In this document: positions 46,691 to 57,910 of the stretch, one piece after another
Numbering within the stretch: position 1 is the stretch's first letter
Layout of the letters: each line of letters begins with the position of its first letter
Made by a program: the position numbers and the translations under genes
Source of the DNA: Ashinkailepas kermadecensis
Taxonomy: Eukaryota; Arthropoda; Thecostraca; Neolepadidae
Assembly: GCA_034440615.1 (NCBI GenBank)
Contig: JAOTOM010005183.1
Location: forward strand, 640,501-704,500
DNA length: 64,000 nt
Direction: 5' to 3'
Notes under the pieces: model-generated
The model's database searches: none
The model's input: only the letters and a program-made list of their open reading frames with translations
What the model was told of the DNA's origin: nothing

Positions 46691-47418
46691 GACACACCCC
46701 GTGATGCACCATGAGTGTCCAGCCGCGTGCTGCCCTGTATCCCCGCCGGCATCGCGGCAGGTACCCCGCGGGCCATGCTCTGCGGCACATTCGGACGGCG
46801 TGGTATCTGCGCGTTGCTTCTCCAGGGTGCGCGCTCAGGGTGGCTTATCGCGAACAGGTGTCGACAATGACCGCCGACGGCCGGTCGGAAAAATAGCCAC
46901 TGATGGCTCGGTGGCGTCGTGCCGCTCGCCCGCGGTGACGTCGACGCTCGTAAATTACCCGAAAATCCATGTAGCCACCTTGTGGCCCATTACTGGGTGT
47001 GGAGACATCGAGCGGGGTCGGACGGTTGCTGCGACACGATGCTGTTGTGGCGGCGGCAGGTGCGCCTGTACCGGTTTTGGAGCGCATGGAGTGCACGGGC
47101 CCCGCCGGGACGTGCGTGTTTGCCGACGTTGAATGAACTGTCGGGGCGGCGGCCGACGGCTGCCGCCGGCAGACGGCTCGTTCAGCTGGCAAGGGGGCGG
47201 GCCGCCGGCGCCGGCGGGCTCCGGTTGCCACGTGGCCGGAACAGGTGTCTCTCGTCGGCGACGGCACCCGGCTCGGCGGTTGGTGCCGTTCGAGACAGGT
47301 GGTTCGCCGCTGGCCGGCCGTGCACGCGACCGTTTCGCCGAGCGGCCACGAGTTCCGCAGAACCGAGAGTCACAGGAGGCGGTGTTGGTGGCGTTTCAGA
47401 AAGTGTCACCAATGGACA

Positions 47419-47665
47419 GGCAGGTGACGGCGTTGGACAGGCGACGTGCTGAGGTGTGCCGTCGACCTGGCATTGAACAGGCGGACGTGCTGATGTGTTC
47501 CGCCGACCTGGCATTGGACAGGCGACGTGCTGAGGTGTTCCGCCGACCTGGCATTGGACAGGCGGACGTGCTGAGGTGTTCCGCCGACCTGACATTGAAC
47601 AGGCAACTTGCTGAGGTGTTCCGCCGTTCTGGCATTAGACAGGCGGACGTGCTGAGGTGTTCCGC
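47419..47665 (+). repeat. Minisatellite, about 40-bp unit, 6 copies
   Basis: GACGTGCTGAGGTGTTCCGC plus CGACCTGGCATTGGACAGGC, with single-base length changes between units. Confidence 0.9.
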
Positions 47666-47871
47666 CAACCTGCCACCGATTCACACACTCCGCCGCAAGA
47701 CTGGTTGACAGGTCGGGCCGTGGCTGTGCTCCGGCTTCCCGCGGCCCGGCCGGCGATATTGCTGGCGGCAGCTTCACGGCGCCAATACAACGGCGGCGTC
47801 CCGCCAGACTTACGCGCCATTCTGCCGGGCCGACCGGAATTGTATCGTCCTGGTCGACTGCCTGGTCATGT

Positions 47872-48138
47872 TGTCCGGTCTGGGCGTGGTGTACCGGTGC
47901 TGGGGCGGGCCGCGCTGAGCGGGGCAGAGAGTGAGAGGTGGGCGGGTGCCAAGTGTGTGGTTCTGTTGCCCGGTCTGGGCGTGGTGTGCCGGTGCTGGGG
48001 CGGGCTGCGCTGAGCGGGGCAGAGGGTGAGGTGGGCGGGTGCCGAGTGTGTGGCTCTGTGGTCCGGTATGGGCGTGGTGTGCCGGTGCTGGGGCGGGCTG
48101 CGCTGAGCAGGGTAGAGAGTGAGGTGGGCGGGTGCCGG
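47872..48138 (+). repeat. Long-unit tandem repeat, about 94 bp, nearly three copies
   Basis: Starts GGTCTGGGCGTGGTGTACCG at 47877, 47972 and (as GGTATGGGCG) 48065; each unit has GGTGCTGGGGCGGGC and GTGGGCGGGTGCC. Confidence 0.85.
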
Positions 48139-49595
48139 TCAGAGTTGCTGCCGCTCGCATTGTGTCCGCGTGATGGATGGCCGTGCCGGAGCGCCGGCTG
48201 TCCGTCGGTCTGGCGGCGGCCGCTTTCGGTGCCAACGAGGCGCGCTGACAGTTCAATTACCGCCGCCCGGGTCCCAGCACAGCTGTGCTGCTCCGGATCC
48301 GCCCCTCCCCCCCCCCGCCTTTTGGGCACCACTCATCTGCGCCCACCCCTTTCGGGAGTAGCACTCTACCTGCCCTACTCTATCTCACCAAAGCGCTGTC
48401 GGTGGTTTGGATAGACGCCTACTGGTCAGGTTCCCACTCGCATCGCTATGTCGTCTTACCTGATTTAAGGTAGCTTATCTCGACCTCAATATGCGACAGT
48501 TACGTCATTGGTCTCGTTTGTGTGATCTCATTTGACCCCCAACGGATTTGGTGAGATGATTGCACATGCTCTCACCTGTCTTCAGCTGGCATCATCGGAC
48601 CCTACCTCGCTCCATATTATTCACCTCACCTCACCTCTCCTCACGTGACGTCACCTTTCCCGGCTGGTCCTCATCGGACTTCACCTCATCAGCTGACCCC
48701 AACTGACTTCTCACAAGAACTCGCCCGACTTGGAATGGCGCCACCGGTCTCCGCCTGTTCTCGTTTATTCTCCAGGTGCTAGTTTCATTGTGGTACTCAT
48801 TGATGGTTTTGTTGGCACCAATGGGGGCGCAGAAAGTACGCGCGTGCGTGTGCGCACATGTGCGGGCGCCGACATGCCCTGCGGCTGACGCATACAACCG
48901 TTACCTCATGTCCCGCCCTCAGATGCCATACTATGTAACGCTGTGTGCGTATGAGTGACTTCGGAGTACGTTGGCGAGAAAAAAAATGTTTTGGTGCTGC
49001 TTGCCCGCAACAAAAAACACCGGCAATTAAATATATATTGATATTGTTCGATGGCGAGTTCCTCGTGCCGTGGCCAACTAAGTTGGCAGCTACTCGCGCA
49101 ACGGTTGGCAGCTTGTCAGCAGTGACGTCGGCTGGCGGGATCATCAGCGACAAAAAGATGACCCCAGTCTGACCCTATCCTCATCTGGTCCCACCTGACC
49201 ACATCTGACCCTGCCTCATCCTGCCCGACTTTGTCTTACTCCTCCATATATAAGTTCGTTTCCTTTCTGGTTTCAAATACCAATACAATTTTCATCGTTT
49301 TATTTCAAATATGTAAATCGGATGTCAAATTGTACAGCTACAATACATATACAATTGTATAGCACAGATATACAATTGCCCTGTCACTATGCCCTGTGTT
49401 GTGCTCAGCAGCCAGTAACAGACTTGAAGGAATGTTATAAATGTGAATTGTACATCATATAGGTTATGGCATGTATTCCTGGGGCACCATTCATATTAGT
49501 TATTGGTAGGTATAAACAAAGAAAATGTATTTTACGTCAGATGTAAATATGTCTTCCCCTATGCGACATTTTCTCCCAAAAATACCGAATTGTCG
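48139..49595. other. Intron 5 stretch without a supported gene
   Basis: Includes a C-run (about 48308-48319), a CACCTCACCTC-rich stretch with a CRE at 48646-48653, and AT-rich DNA to 49595. Nothing coding recognised. Confidence 0.5.
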
Positions 49596-50262
49596 GAATT
49601 GTCGACGATTATGACAGGCTCTCCCCAGATGTCGATGATTATGGCAGGCTCTTCCCAGATGTCCATTATAGCAGGCTCTCCCCAGATGTCTATTAGATTG
49701 GCTATTTTGTTCTTTTACGACGCATCCGACTACTGGGTCATATAGCGTCGCCTCAGATGCCGATTATGGCAGGCTCTCCCTAGATGTCGATTATGGCATG
49801 GTCCCCCTGGATGTCGATTATGGCAGGCCCTCCCTAGAAGTCTATTATGGCAGGCTCTCCCCAGAAGACTATTGTGGCAGGCTCTTCCCAGAAATCTATT
49901 ATGGCAGGTTCTCCCCAGAAATATATTATTGCAGGCTCTCCCCAGAACACTATTGTTGCAGGCTCTTCCCAGAAGTCGATGGCAGGTTCTCCCCAGAAGT
50001 CCATTATGGCAGGTTCTCCCCAGAAGTCTATTATGGCAGGTTTTCCCCAGAAGTCTATTATTGCAGGCTCTCCCCAGAAGTCCATTATGGCAGGTTCTCT
50101 CCAGAAGTCCATTATGGCAGGTTCTCCCCAGAAGTCTATTATGGCAGGCTTTCCCAGATATCGATGATTATGGCAGGCTCTCCCCAAATGTCGATGATTA
50201 TGGCAGGCTCTCCCCAGATGTCGATGATTATGGCAGGCTCTCCCCAGATGTTGATTTGCAAT
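49596..50262 (+). repeat. Minisatellite, 27-30-bp unit, about 22 copies, interrupted by a SINE fragment
   Basis: Units ATTATGGCAGGCTCTCCCCA plus GAAGTCT or GATGTCGATG. The two unit types are grouped: GATGTCGATG at both edges, GAAGTCT in the centre. Confidence 0.9.
49711..49752 (-). mobile_element. SINE fragment (TAGCTCAGTGG family), antisense, inside the minisatellite
   Basis: TTTTACGACGCATCCGACTA and CATATAGCGTCGCCT match the + strand of the copy at 11632-11785 (CTTTACGACGCACTCAGCAG and CATATGGCGTCGCCT). Confidence 0.65.
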
Positions 50263-50847
50263 CGAATTCCATTGTTTCGATTAACCACTGATACGCGTTG
50301 ATTGCATGTTGGATCGATATTTGTGATTGGCCATTGTATTTCTGCCACTGGCTGTCAGCGTCGGTCTCGTGTGGTATTCACGCTCGGCTTTATAGCGGAT
50401 GGTGAGACACTTTGTTAATTATTCGCCGGGTGGTGGGGGTGGGGATCGACTGGCTGTCCCACAGGAAAAGTGTCGCATCGTTCCCTCGAACTTAGGTTCT
50501 GGCACGCAATTAAGTACTGCACCTCTGGACTTAAATATTGCTAATCAACTTAGTGATTCCGATACCTGGTGAAAAGGCTATTGGGTTCGGTCGTGTGGCT
50601 GCGTCCAACGGCCAGTGTATATCTGCATTCAGTGGATAGGTGCATGCTCGTGATGTGCAGGAACAGGTGGTGTACTGTTCCAACTCAAAGATTTATGTGA
50701 TGAGGCGACCGGGTTCTTTTTCGTTGGGTTGTGTTAATATTTTAGCGCATGCTTTCGAAGACGTACCGATGCAGTGCTGGGGCTGCCGCCGCCGGGCCAG
50801 TTCTGGAATAACGTATTGCGCTCCACTTGATGCGTTGTAGTTGCTGA

Positions 50848-51020
50848 CAATGGTGTGTGATGATGATGATAACGTGGCAGTGATGTGTGATGATGATGAT
50901 AATGTGGCAGTGATGTGTGATGATGATGATTGCATGACAATGATGTGTGATGTGACAGTGATATGTCATGATGATGATGTGACAATATTTGTGTGATGAT
51001 GTCGATGTGACAGTGGTGTG
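50848..51020 (+). repeat. Tandem repeat of TGATGTGTGATGATGATGAT units
   Basis: About six units of 15-30 bp with variable GAT triplet number and GTGGCAG/GTGACAG linkers. Confidence 0.85.
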
Positions 51021-51845
51021 TACAGAGCACCACGTCTGCAGTGCAGGCGGATGTTCCATGTCACACATGTGTGCACAGGATGCCCTGCCACCCGCTTCAC
51101 CATTCACTGGCGTGGATGAGATACCAAACCGGAGGTTTCATGCACACTTGTATATCATTTCCCCATATCATATATTCGATGATGCCGTGCGCTCGGCAAA
51201 TATTCATTAATTTCGCCGCTGGCATGCTGCTAATATGACCGCGCTTTTGTGGATCATTCGTTTAATGACGTTATCCTGCCACCATTAATGGTATGAAGGA
51301 TTACTTTCAGCTGCAGAAATTATTGAGTGGAGGATACGTTTTCGGTTCGCAACTCCAGCCTAAGCGAATTGAATAGTGAAGCCGGAGTCTTTTGGCCGGA
51401 GTTTCTCCTGTAACCACCGTGTCTGCAATTCAGAAATATTAGACGATGGAATATTAGAAATACCAGAGTTCTGTGCGGGTGAGTTTTCTACTCAGTCCCT
51501 AGCCGTGCATGTCAGTGTGATTATCTACATGTCTGTCTACGTGCGGTCTTCGGCCCTCATAGCCATCAGCCGTGGAAGTGCCGCAACTGGGGACGGGTTC
51601 CTGTTTCCTGTCGCACGATTTCCTGTTTCCTGTCGCACGATTTCCTGTTGTCTATCCCCGTCTGTTATCCCCCGCCTCGTCCGAAGTCCTGCGGTCGGTG
51701 CGGTCCCAACTCGTCGTTACCTTGGCCGGCTTGAGCAGCGGGCGGAACCGGCGACCGCAGTTCAGCGTGATGACGAGACGTGTTTCCACCCGTCAGCGTC
51801 CATATCTGTCTCTCCTTAACTAAGCCGATCTGTCTAGCCGAGCCG

Positions 51846-51965
51846 CATCAGTCTCCACATCTGCCTCCACATCTGTCTCCACATCTGTCTCCACATCTGT
51901 CTTCACATTATCTTCACATATGTCTTCACATGTGTCTCCACATCTGTTTCCACATCTGTCTGAGT
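51846..51965 (+). repeat. 12-bp tandem repeat (CACATCTGTCTC), about 10 copies
   Basis: CACATCTGTCTCCACATCTG pattern with T-rich variants such as CACATTATCTT. Confidence 0.85.
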
Positions 51966-52474
51966 CACATCAGTCACCATATCTGAGCCAAACAGCGTCC
52001 ACATCTGTCCCGCGGCAACTAAGCCGGTCTGTCTAGCTGAGCCGAATCGGACGGCAGCGTCTGACAGGCTCGGGGCGACCCCCACGCCCCTCCCCCGCCC
52101 CTTCTCGCCGTCGTGCTTGGTCCTGAGACACGCCGGATGTCGACAGCTTCTGTGTGGGCCCATTGTGCCTCTCACGCTTTGACTTACTGCATTAACATAT
52201 TTAGGGCAAGTCGTTAGACTTGATGTCACGTCTTGCTGACATGTTTTCGCTGATAGTAAGTTTTCCGTTCTTTAACAGTTAATGGTGGCAATTTTTACAA
52301 CCTGAAATGTAAGCTTGCGTCCGTCTGTCCAATTGTATATACGCCAGTGTTGACCGCCTGATATACTAGGTCGAGAAATCCGCCACACGGTACTCGTGTC
52401 CTATGGTCCGCTCCTCAGGAGATGCTTCACTTGGGTTTCTCCTCAATGTTTCACGTCAGTTTCTCCTTCGACAG

Positions 52475-52649
52475 GTACGCGCTTGACAATGACAAGATCT
52501 TGCTGCGCGGTTGTGTGCTGAGAAACACACAATGGTGCTACGGCGTGGTGATATTCGCCGGCTGCGACACCAAGCTGATGCAGAACTCTGGCAAGACCAA
52601 GTTCAAACGCACCAGCATTGACCGCCTACTGAACTACATTATTGTAGGG
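52475..52649 (+). CDS. ATP8B: ATP8B exon 6: end of actuator domain to start of TM3 (residues 228-286)
   Basis: Starts after CTTCGACAG and completes a split Lys codon, giving [20 protein letters not shown], then [30 protein letters not shown] and LLNYIIVG. The R-G-C-x-L-R-N-T and T-K-x-M-x-N-S-G motifs are near-invariant in P4-ATPases. Phase 0 at the end with donor GTAAGT. A long (TA)n tract begins about 70 bp downstream in intron 6. Confidence 0.96.
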
Positions 52650-52716
52650 GTAAGTAACGACTCATGCATGTATGCAGCCATAATTACTTGTACCACACAC
52701 GCGCGTCCACTTACAC

Positions 52717-52825
<109 letters not shown>

Positions 52826-52938
52826 ATATGTACCTTTTTAATATTTTTATTTATACGTTGCTAAGGCTTGACTACCTGTTTTTCATAACCATTTATTTGT
52901 CTGACTGGCTGTACAATGCGCGAGACTGGTTTTGTGTA

Positions 52939-53095
52939 GGGTGTCGGTAGCTCAATGGTTAAGCTGAGTGTCTGGGATGCCAGAGGTACGAGGTTCAATT
53001 CCCCGCGGTGCCCGTCCTTCTTGCCAGGATGAGGGGCAGGCGACGCCATATGGCCTCAGTTGCTGAATGCGTCGCAAAGTCACAACTACCACTGG
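52939..53095 (+). mobile_element. tRNA-derived SINE (TAGCTCAATGG family), sense
   Basis: A-box TAGCTCAATGG (52948-52958), B-box GGTTCAATTCC (52992-53002), body GGCAGGCGACGCCATATGGC as in the antisense copy at 11632-11785. The head keeps tRNA-like spacing, but the long non-tRNA body excludes a working tRNA gene. Confidence 0.82.
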
Positions 53096-53822
53096 CATTG
53101 TGTACCGTAGCGTGACGATGATGTGGAGAGGTAAGGCAAACAGCACGGAGGGGCCGTGGTCAACCAATGAACGGTGGACGGTCGCCGACTGACATAGCAC
53201 TCGATCACGGTCGGTGGTGTGAGGGGGGACACGGGGAGGGGGAGTAGAGCAAACATCCCCGGGCAGCGGACAGCGGAAATGCGTGATAGGATCAGTCAAC
53301 AGAGTGGAGCAGAACGTGCGGGCGTAAGCAGGGCGTCCACTGCCCTAGCTACCCATCCTCTCCTCAGCATCATTTCCTTTTTTCGCGATGTTTGCTGTCG
53401 CGTCTCACCACGCTTCTTGAGACTGTTTTGTTTCAGGATGATCTCGGAGGCATGCAACCCGTGCAGTGGGAATGTGGCCATTTAACATCCGACTATGGTG
53501 TAGAACGAGAGGGATAGGCGGTCAGAAGCTCGACGGGCGCATGGTAGTTCTGACGTGGTGAAGGCCTTAGCATTAATTGACTATCTGTGGCATACTGGAT
53601 GCTGTAACATCCAATTGAAATTGTTTATATTTTTTAATTGCGAAATTGAAATTATTTCAATATCACTGTTCAATATATTGCTGATAACACGGTTTCTCAC
53701 AGCTGCACCCGAACATTGTCTGTGTTTTGTGTTTTCTGTGTGTCATATGATGTTCTTTCTTCATGGAAATGATGGGTGGGTCCTGCACTTGTGATGTATT
53801 GTTCGCGCACTATGTTGATATC

Positions 53823-53877
53823 ATGGGCGCTATATGATCAACATGGTTGACGCGCCCTAAAGCCCAAATAACAAACA
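53823..53877 (+). mobile_element. Tail-only retroposon copy (55 bp) with 14-bp TSD
   Basis: GGGCGC (53825-53830) pairs with GCGCCC (53852-53857), and inner TCAAC/GTTGA pair around ATG; then TAAAGCCCAAATAACAAAC. Flanked by ACTATGTTGATATC at 53809-53822 and 53878-53891, exact. Confidence 0.88.
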
Positions 53878-54156
53878 ACTATGTTGATATCGAGGAGTTC
53901 GGCTTTTTATGTCCATTCTCGTTGTGCATGGTGTGCCCTTAGAGCTGGTTGAATGCCAAATTTGAGAAGTACTGCATCCATCCCCCATCCCCTACCACGA
54001 CGCAACCCGTGGTAGTGTCGATAGTGTCCTGTGCACTGCCACCCCCACCCCCACCCCAGTGCCGTGTTATGTTCTCTCGCAGAGTAGCGCGACTCGTCCC
54101 AGATGGGTCGCTGTCATGCTATCAGCAAATCCATTCGCACTGGGTATTTTCCAATG

Positions 54157-54284
54157 TCCGGGACTTCCCTCTGATGGGTGTTTTCCAGTGTCAGAAGTAC
54201 TGCCGCTCCCTCTCCAGCAGTCCGGGATTCCCCTCTGATGGGTGTTTTCCAGTGTCAGAGGCACTGCCCCTCCCTCCCCAGCGA
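54157..54284 (+). repeat. 64-bp tandem duplication just upstream of exon 7
   Basis: TCCGGGACTTCCCTCTGATG and TCCGGGATTCCCCTCTGATG lead the two units (54157, 54221), each with GGGTGTTTTCCAGTGTCAGA and a CTCCC-rich CCAG. These create several pyrimidine-AG decoys within 160 bp of the real acceptor. Confidence 0.85.
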
Positions 54285-54317
54285 TCGATGATGAAACCCT
54301 GTCTCTCTGTTTTTCAG

Positions 54318-54387
54318 ATCGTGTTTTTCCTACTGCTGATGTGCCTGTTTTGTACTATTGCCTGCGGAATTTGGGAAACTGTTACTG
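54318..54387 (+). CDS. ATP8B: ATP8B exon 7: TM3 (residues 287-309 plus one base)
   Basis: Strong acceptor (TCTCTCTGTTTTTCAG) and consensus GTAAGT donor. It encodes IVFFLLLMCLFCTIACGIWE and then T-V-T, a hydrophobic helix ending in the conserved G-x-W-E of ATP8B TM3. Leaves in phase 1 in the Gly codon preceding Q-H-F. A 64-bp tandem duplication carrying extra pyrimidine-AG tracts lies just upstream (54157-54284). Confidence 0.94.
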
Positions 54388-56276
54388 GTAAGTGGTTTCT
54401 TTCGCAATGGACGAGTTTTTATGGGAATGCGTTGCTCAACCAATTATATTTCTTGGTGATGAATTGGTGATCTTAATCATTGATGAACTGAAAATCCTGA
54501 TCGACAATGGTTTTAGCTTGCAGTGAGAGTTCAGTGCATGACATGAGACGACCCAGTGTCTTGGTTGGCTACTCTGTCGGAAATGCTCGATGTTCCGTGA
54601 TGTATTTGGGACGCAGCGTTTGCTCTTTGAGTGGGGTGATCCGTACTGTTCCACTGGATCGCTGCAGCACGGTCAGGCCGCAGGGACGCAATGTACCGAA
54701 GCCTGTGCTACCGGTGTACCACGCTGGCTGGGTCACATCATATGCAGTTTGACTCCGCTTTAAATTAGCTAGGTGTGTTTTAGCTTCGATGTGTTTTTTT
54801 TTTTTTTTTTTTTTTTTACAATTGGCGGGATTGTGGTTTCGTGCATACCCTTCGGCAGCTCCTTATGGATGGATCAACTCTGGATTATGGATCAACTCTG
54901 TACGTAGGGTCCGCAAAATTATTTATTGTGTCATGCATACTAACAAACGTCATTAATTCACGTGGTTTGTCATTCTGCGTGATATCTGTTTGTATATAAT
55001 GAAGACACCGTCTGCGGGATACCATATCCTTTGAATGCTACCCAACCGTCTCATCTACGTCCCATGAACGGATATGATATTTCTGATAAGTAGCGTAGCT
55101 AAGGTTGGTGGCGTTGAGGAAAATCCCCCCCCCGATGTTCCGAGGCCTCGGAAAAAACCTCGAGGCCCTCGGGAAGGAGCCTTTGGGACCGCCAAGAAAC
55201 ATTTCTTCAGTCAATAGTTTTCCGTTCAGGTCCTTTTTGTAAAATGAGCCTCTTTTCATGGTGAACCCCTCGGGAAATTTACTCCCTCCCGTTGCACTGG
55301 AGGAAATCCTGGCTACGCGCCTGTTTCGGATGATACATGAATGCACAGTGTTTACCGTCGCTTACTGAGTTGCCATCTCAAACAGTTTTTTTTTATATAT
55401 AAGACCACTATGAAGCTTTGCAATGCCAAGAGGAACGTCTAATTTTTGTCCTAATGAAAGATAATATTTTATGTTATGAAAAGGTCAGGTGTAATTATTT
55501 TTTGTAATGCAAAGTAATGCAGTAGTTCAGGCGATATATTTTCTGCATTACTATGCAAGCTTGACAAAGATCTGTGTTCGAATATATGGTTTTATTGAAT
55601 ATCTTTCGCTAATATTTTCCCCTTCAATGCTCGAGGAATTAGGTCAATGTGCTTTAATTTCACTGACTGTGGCACTTCTGGCCGATGGTCACAGGCAATA
55701 CGCCACGACGGTAGACAGTTATAACTATGTGACCGATATAAATACGGCAGCATTGGCAGCACACTCAGTATCTGTGAGGAACACTGTTTTTTTATCGTTC
55801 AGTTGTCACGCGAGAATGCCTGACCAGCTACCGCTGATACCGCTGATACCTTTAAGAGCGCCGCTGTGATCAACCAGCGTCCAGCGGTTCGACATCACGA
55901 CGTCTGACGTCAGCGCCGGCTTCCCTGATTGGCCAGTGCCACGGCAGCGTAAACTTCGGTACATTGCCCCCGGGACTCAGCGTCATTGGGCGCCAAATGG
56001 TAACGGCTGCTCTCAGACCGAGCCGAAAACGTCACTCAGCAGTGCCGGCCTCCCCGGCACTTGAGCTGCCCAACTCCCGCTGGTTTATGTCGGCCCTCGA
56101 GCGGTCAGCCGCCGTATGACGGCGCGTGTTCCGTGTTCAGCCGCATTCGGTCGTCGTAAACCACCCCCGACTGGGCCGATCGACGGCCTGCGGTGGTGAG
56201 TGGCGTCGTCGTGGCGCCGCGTGCGTGCGGCGCACCGTGTCGGACGACACCGACCGCGACTGTGGCGCGCCGGCAG
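54388..56276 (+). other. ATP8B intron 7 (1889 bp)
   Basis: Has a run of about 28 T at 54789-54816 and a CpG-rich end (55870-56276) containing a CRE at 55905 and ATTGG boxes near 55927 and 55982. No gene recognised. Confidence 0.7.
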
Positions 56277-56418
56277 GTCAGCATTTTCGAGTGTATTTGC
56301 CGTGGGAAGAGCTGGTGCCCGAGGAGCCGGCGGCCGGCGCCACCGTCATAGCGCTGCTCGTCTTCTTCTCGTACGCCATCGTCCTGAACACCGTCGTGCC
56401 TATATCTCTGTATGTCAG
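56277..56418 (+). CDS. ATP8B: ATP8B exon 8: exoplasmic loop and TM4 with PISL (residues 310-356 plus two bases)
   Basis: Begins after CGCCGGCAG, finishing a Gly codon, then QHFRVYLPWEELVP for the exoplasmic loop, GATVIALLVFFSYAIVLNTV for TM4 and PISLYV. The Pro-Ile-Ser-Leu motif (351-354) replaces the ion-binding P-E-G-L/P-E-x-x of cation pumps and marks lipid flippases; its Ile lies at the lipid headgroup passage in studied members. Ends in phase 2 at GTGAGT. The exon and the 400 bp before it are CpG-rich. Confidence 0.95.
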
Positions 56419-57747
56419 GTGAGTGGTCGGCGCGGCTGCAGCGGCGCGCCCGGCTCCGGTGTCACCGTGACTTCTTGTCAGCGGGGTCGTCCGTCGATGT
56501 ATCTACCTTTATCCGGAGGCCTTTGTTTATTTCTGCATTTCCAGCCCTTTGCAGAAGTCGTGACCTCAGAAGCTCAATTAGAGCGGTGAATTTAAACAAG
56601 TGAAAGACTGGTAAGAATACAGCCATGGGTAGATTGGCTCAGATATAAGCGTGTGACGTAGAACACACGTATCTAACCACCTTCGTCTTGAATGCACTCA
56701 GCGAGTTCGCGAATGTGTCGGCGCTTGGTTCCTCGTTAAAAACATGTTCGCCTCTCTTACTGATCGGGTGAACAAGCCACACCTAGCAGTTTCCACACGT
56801 GCGAATGACACATGAAGTAATACAGGATGCCGGTTTCTCCTGACGGGGGCGCATGGTCGGAAGCTCTGCAATAAAACCTACGAGTCCGGCCTACCGCTTC
56901 TTGGGCTGTTTCGGCGGCCACGCATCTCTTGATGCCCATGGCCCGCCATCAGCTGCTCCTCCAACTCACACTCACACTCACACTCACGACTCGGCCCCCT
57001 GGCGGAGACAGGCCTCGATTCTGGACACTCGGTCGGCTGTGACTCCCGACCCAAAACTCACACCGGACCTAGGCTCACGACCAGCCCTATCCGAGCTACC
57101 CTCGGTCGGCTGTGACTCACGACCCAAAACTCACACCGGAGCTAGGGTCACGACCAGCCCTGTCCGAGCTACCCTTGGCGGCTGACGGTCGGCGGCAGGT
57201 CGGCAAACAGGGCGATATGTCAGCGGCGCTAATCCTATGCCGTCGGCCCGACGATCTATTATGCAGGCGACGCGACTCCGGCAGTGGCTCTAATTAAGGG
57301 GCAAATACGCGCCGACGATGGCGGAGGCGAAGAAGAGCTCGCCCGAATGCAGACGGTGGCGCGGGCGATGTGATATTCCGAGGCGATTGTGGGTGTTATT
57401 GCATGGGCGGGCATGGCGTCGCACTCGGTGGGTGTCACGCCACAAGGAATGAATCTCTTAAAACTGTACAGGTAATGAATAGGTGGTATTTCTACAATTT
57501 GAGTTAGCCAGCCAATGTTTTAGCCAATTTGTGGAGTTCCTTCGTGACCAGCAAGATACTTGATTTGGGGCTCATTAAACTCGCAAAAAGACCCTTAGTG
57601 GGAACAGCTTGGGAGCTCCTTTCCATCTCACAAACACTTGTTTTGACTGCCCTAGTGTCACCCGTTCGGACAGACGGGGTGCGGTCGCGCGCGCCTGTGG
57701 TGTTGGGTGGCCACCGACTGCCGGTCTGAGGTGGCGTTCTGTCGCAG
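56419..57747 (+). other. ATP8B intron 8 (1329 bp)
   Basis: Holds a CACACT run (about 56968-56987) and a 73-bp duplication (57028-57174). Otherwise unremarkable. Confidence 0.75.
57028..57174 (+). repeat. Tandem duplication, 73-bp unit, two copies
   Basis: CTCGGTCGGCTGTGACTCCC (57028) and CTCGGTCGGCTGTGACTCAC (57101) start two closely matching units. Confidence 0.88.
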
Positions 57748-57910
57748 TGTGGAGGTGATCCGACTGATGCAGAGTTTCCTCATCAACTGGGACAACCAGA
57801 TGTACCACGCCAAGAGCGACACTCCGGCAAAAGCGCGCACAACCACACTGAACGAGGAGCTGGGCCAGGTGCAGTACATCTTCTCTGACAAGACCGGCAC
57901 TCTAACACAG
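57748..57910 (+). CDS. ATP8B: ATP8B exon 9: TM4-P-domain linker and DKTGTLT phosphorylation site (residues 357-411)
   Basis: Acceptor TTCTGTCGCAG; completes Ser357 and reads [32 protein letters not shown] and SDKTGTLTQ. Asp404 of DKTGT is the P-type ATPase phosphorylation site. Donor GTGAGA at 57911, phase 0. The last 42-51 nt of this exon, with the donor and about 20 nt of intron, are repeated several times in the next 330 bp. The copy annotated here is the only one contiguous with the upstream coding sequence and a full acceptor. Confidence 0.96.

Larger units (their letters stand above)
34534..52474 (+). other. ATP8B intron 5 (17941 bp)
   Basis: The longest intron. It carries eleven tandem arrays, a dead LINE with a nested SINE, a CRE array and a SINE fragment. 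No other host gene was recognised; 35982-37500 and 51200-52474 are ordinary-looking intronic DNA. Confidence 0.7.

Noticed and set aside
52939..53012. tRNA-Ala-like gene
   Set aside because: Same logic: head of a SINE family with a shared non-tRNA body in an antisense copy at 11632-11785.
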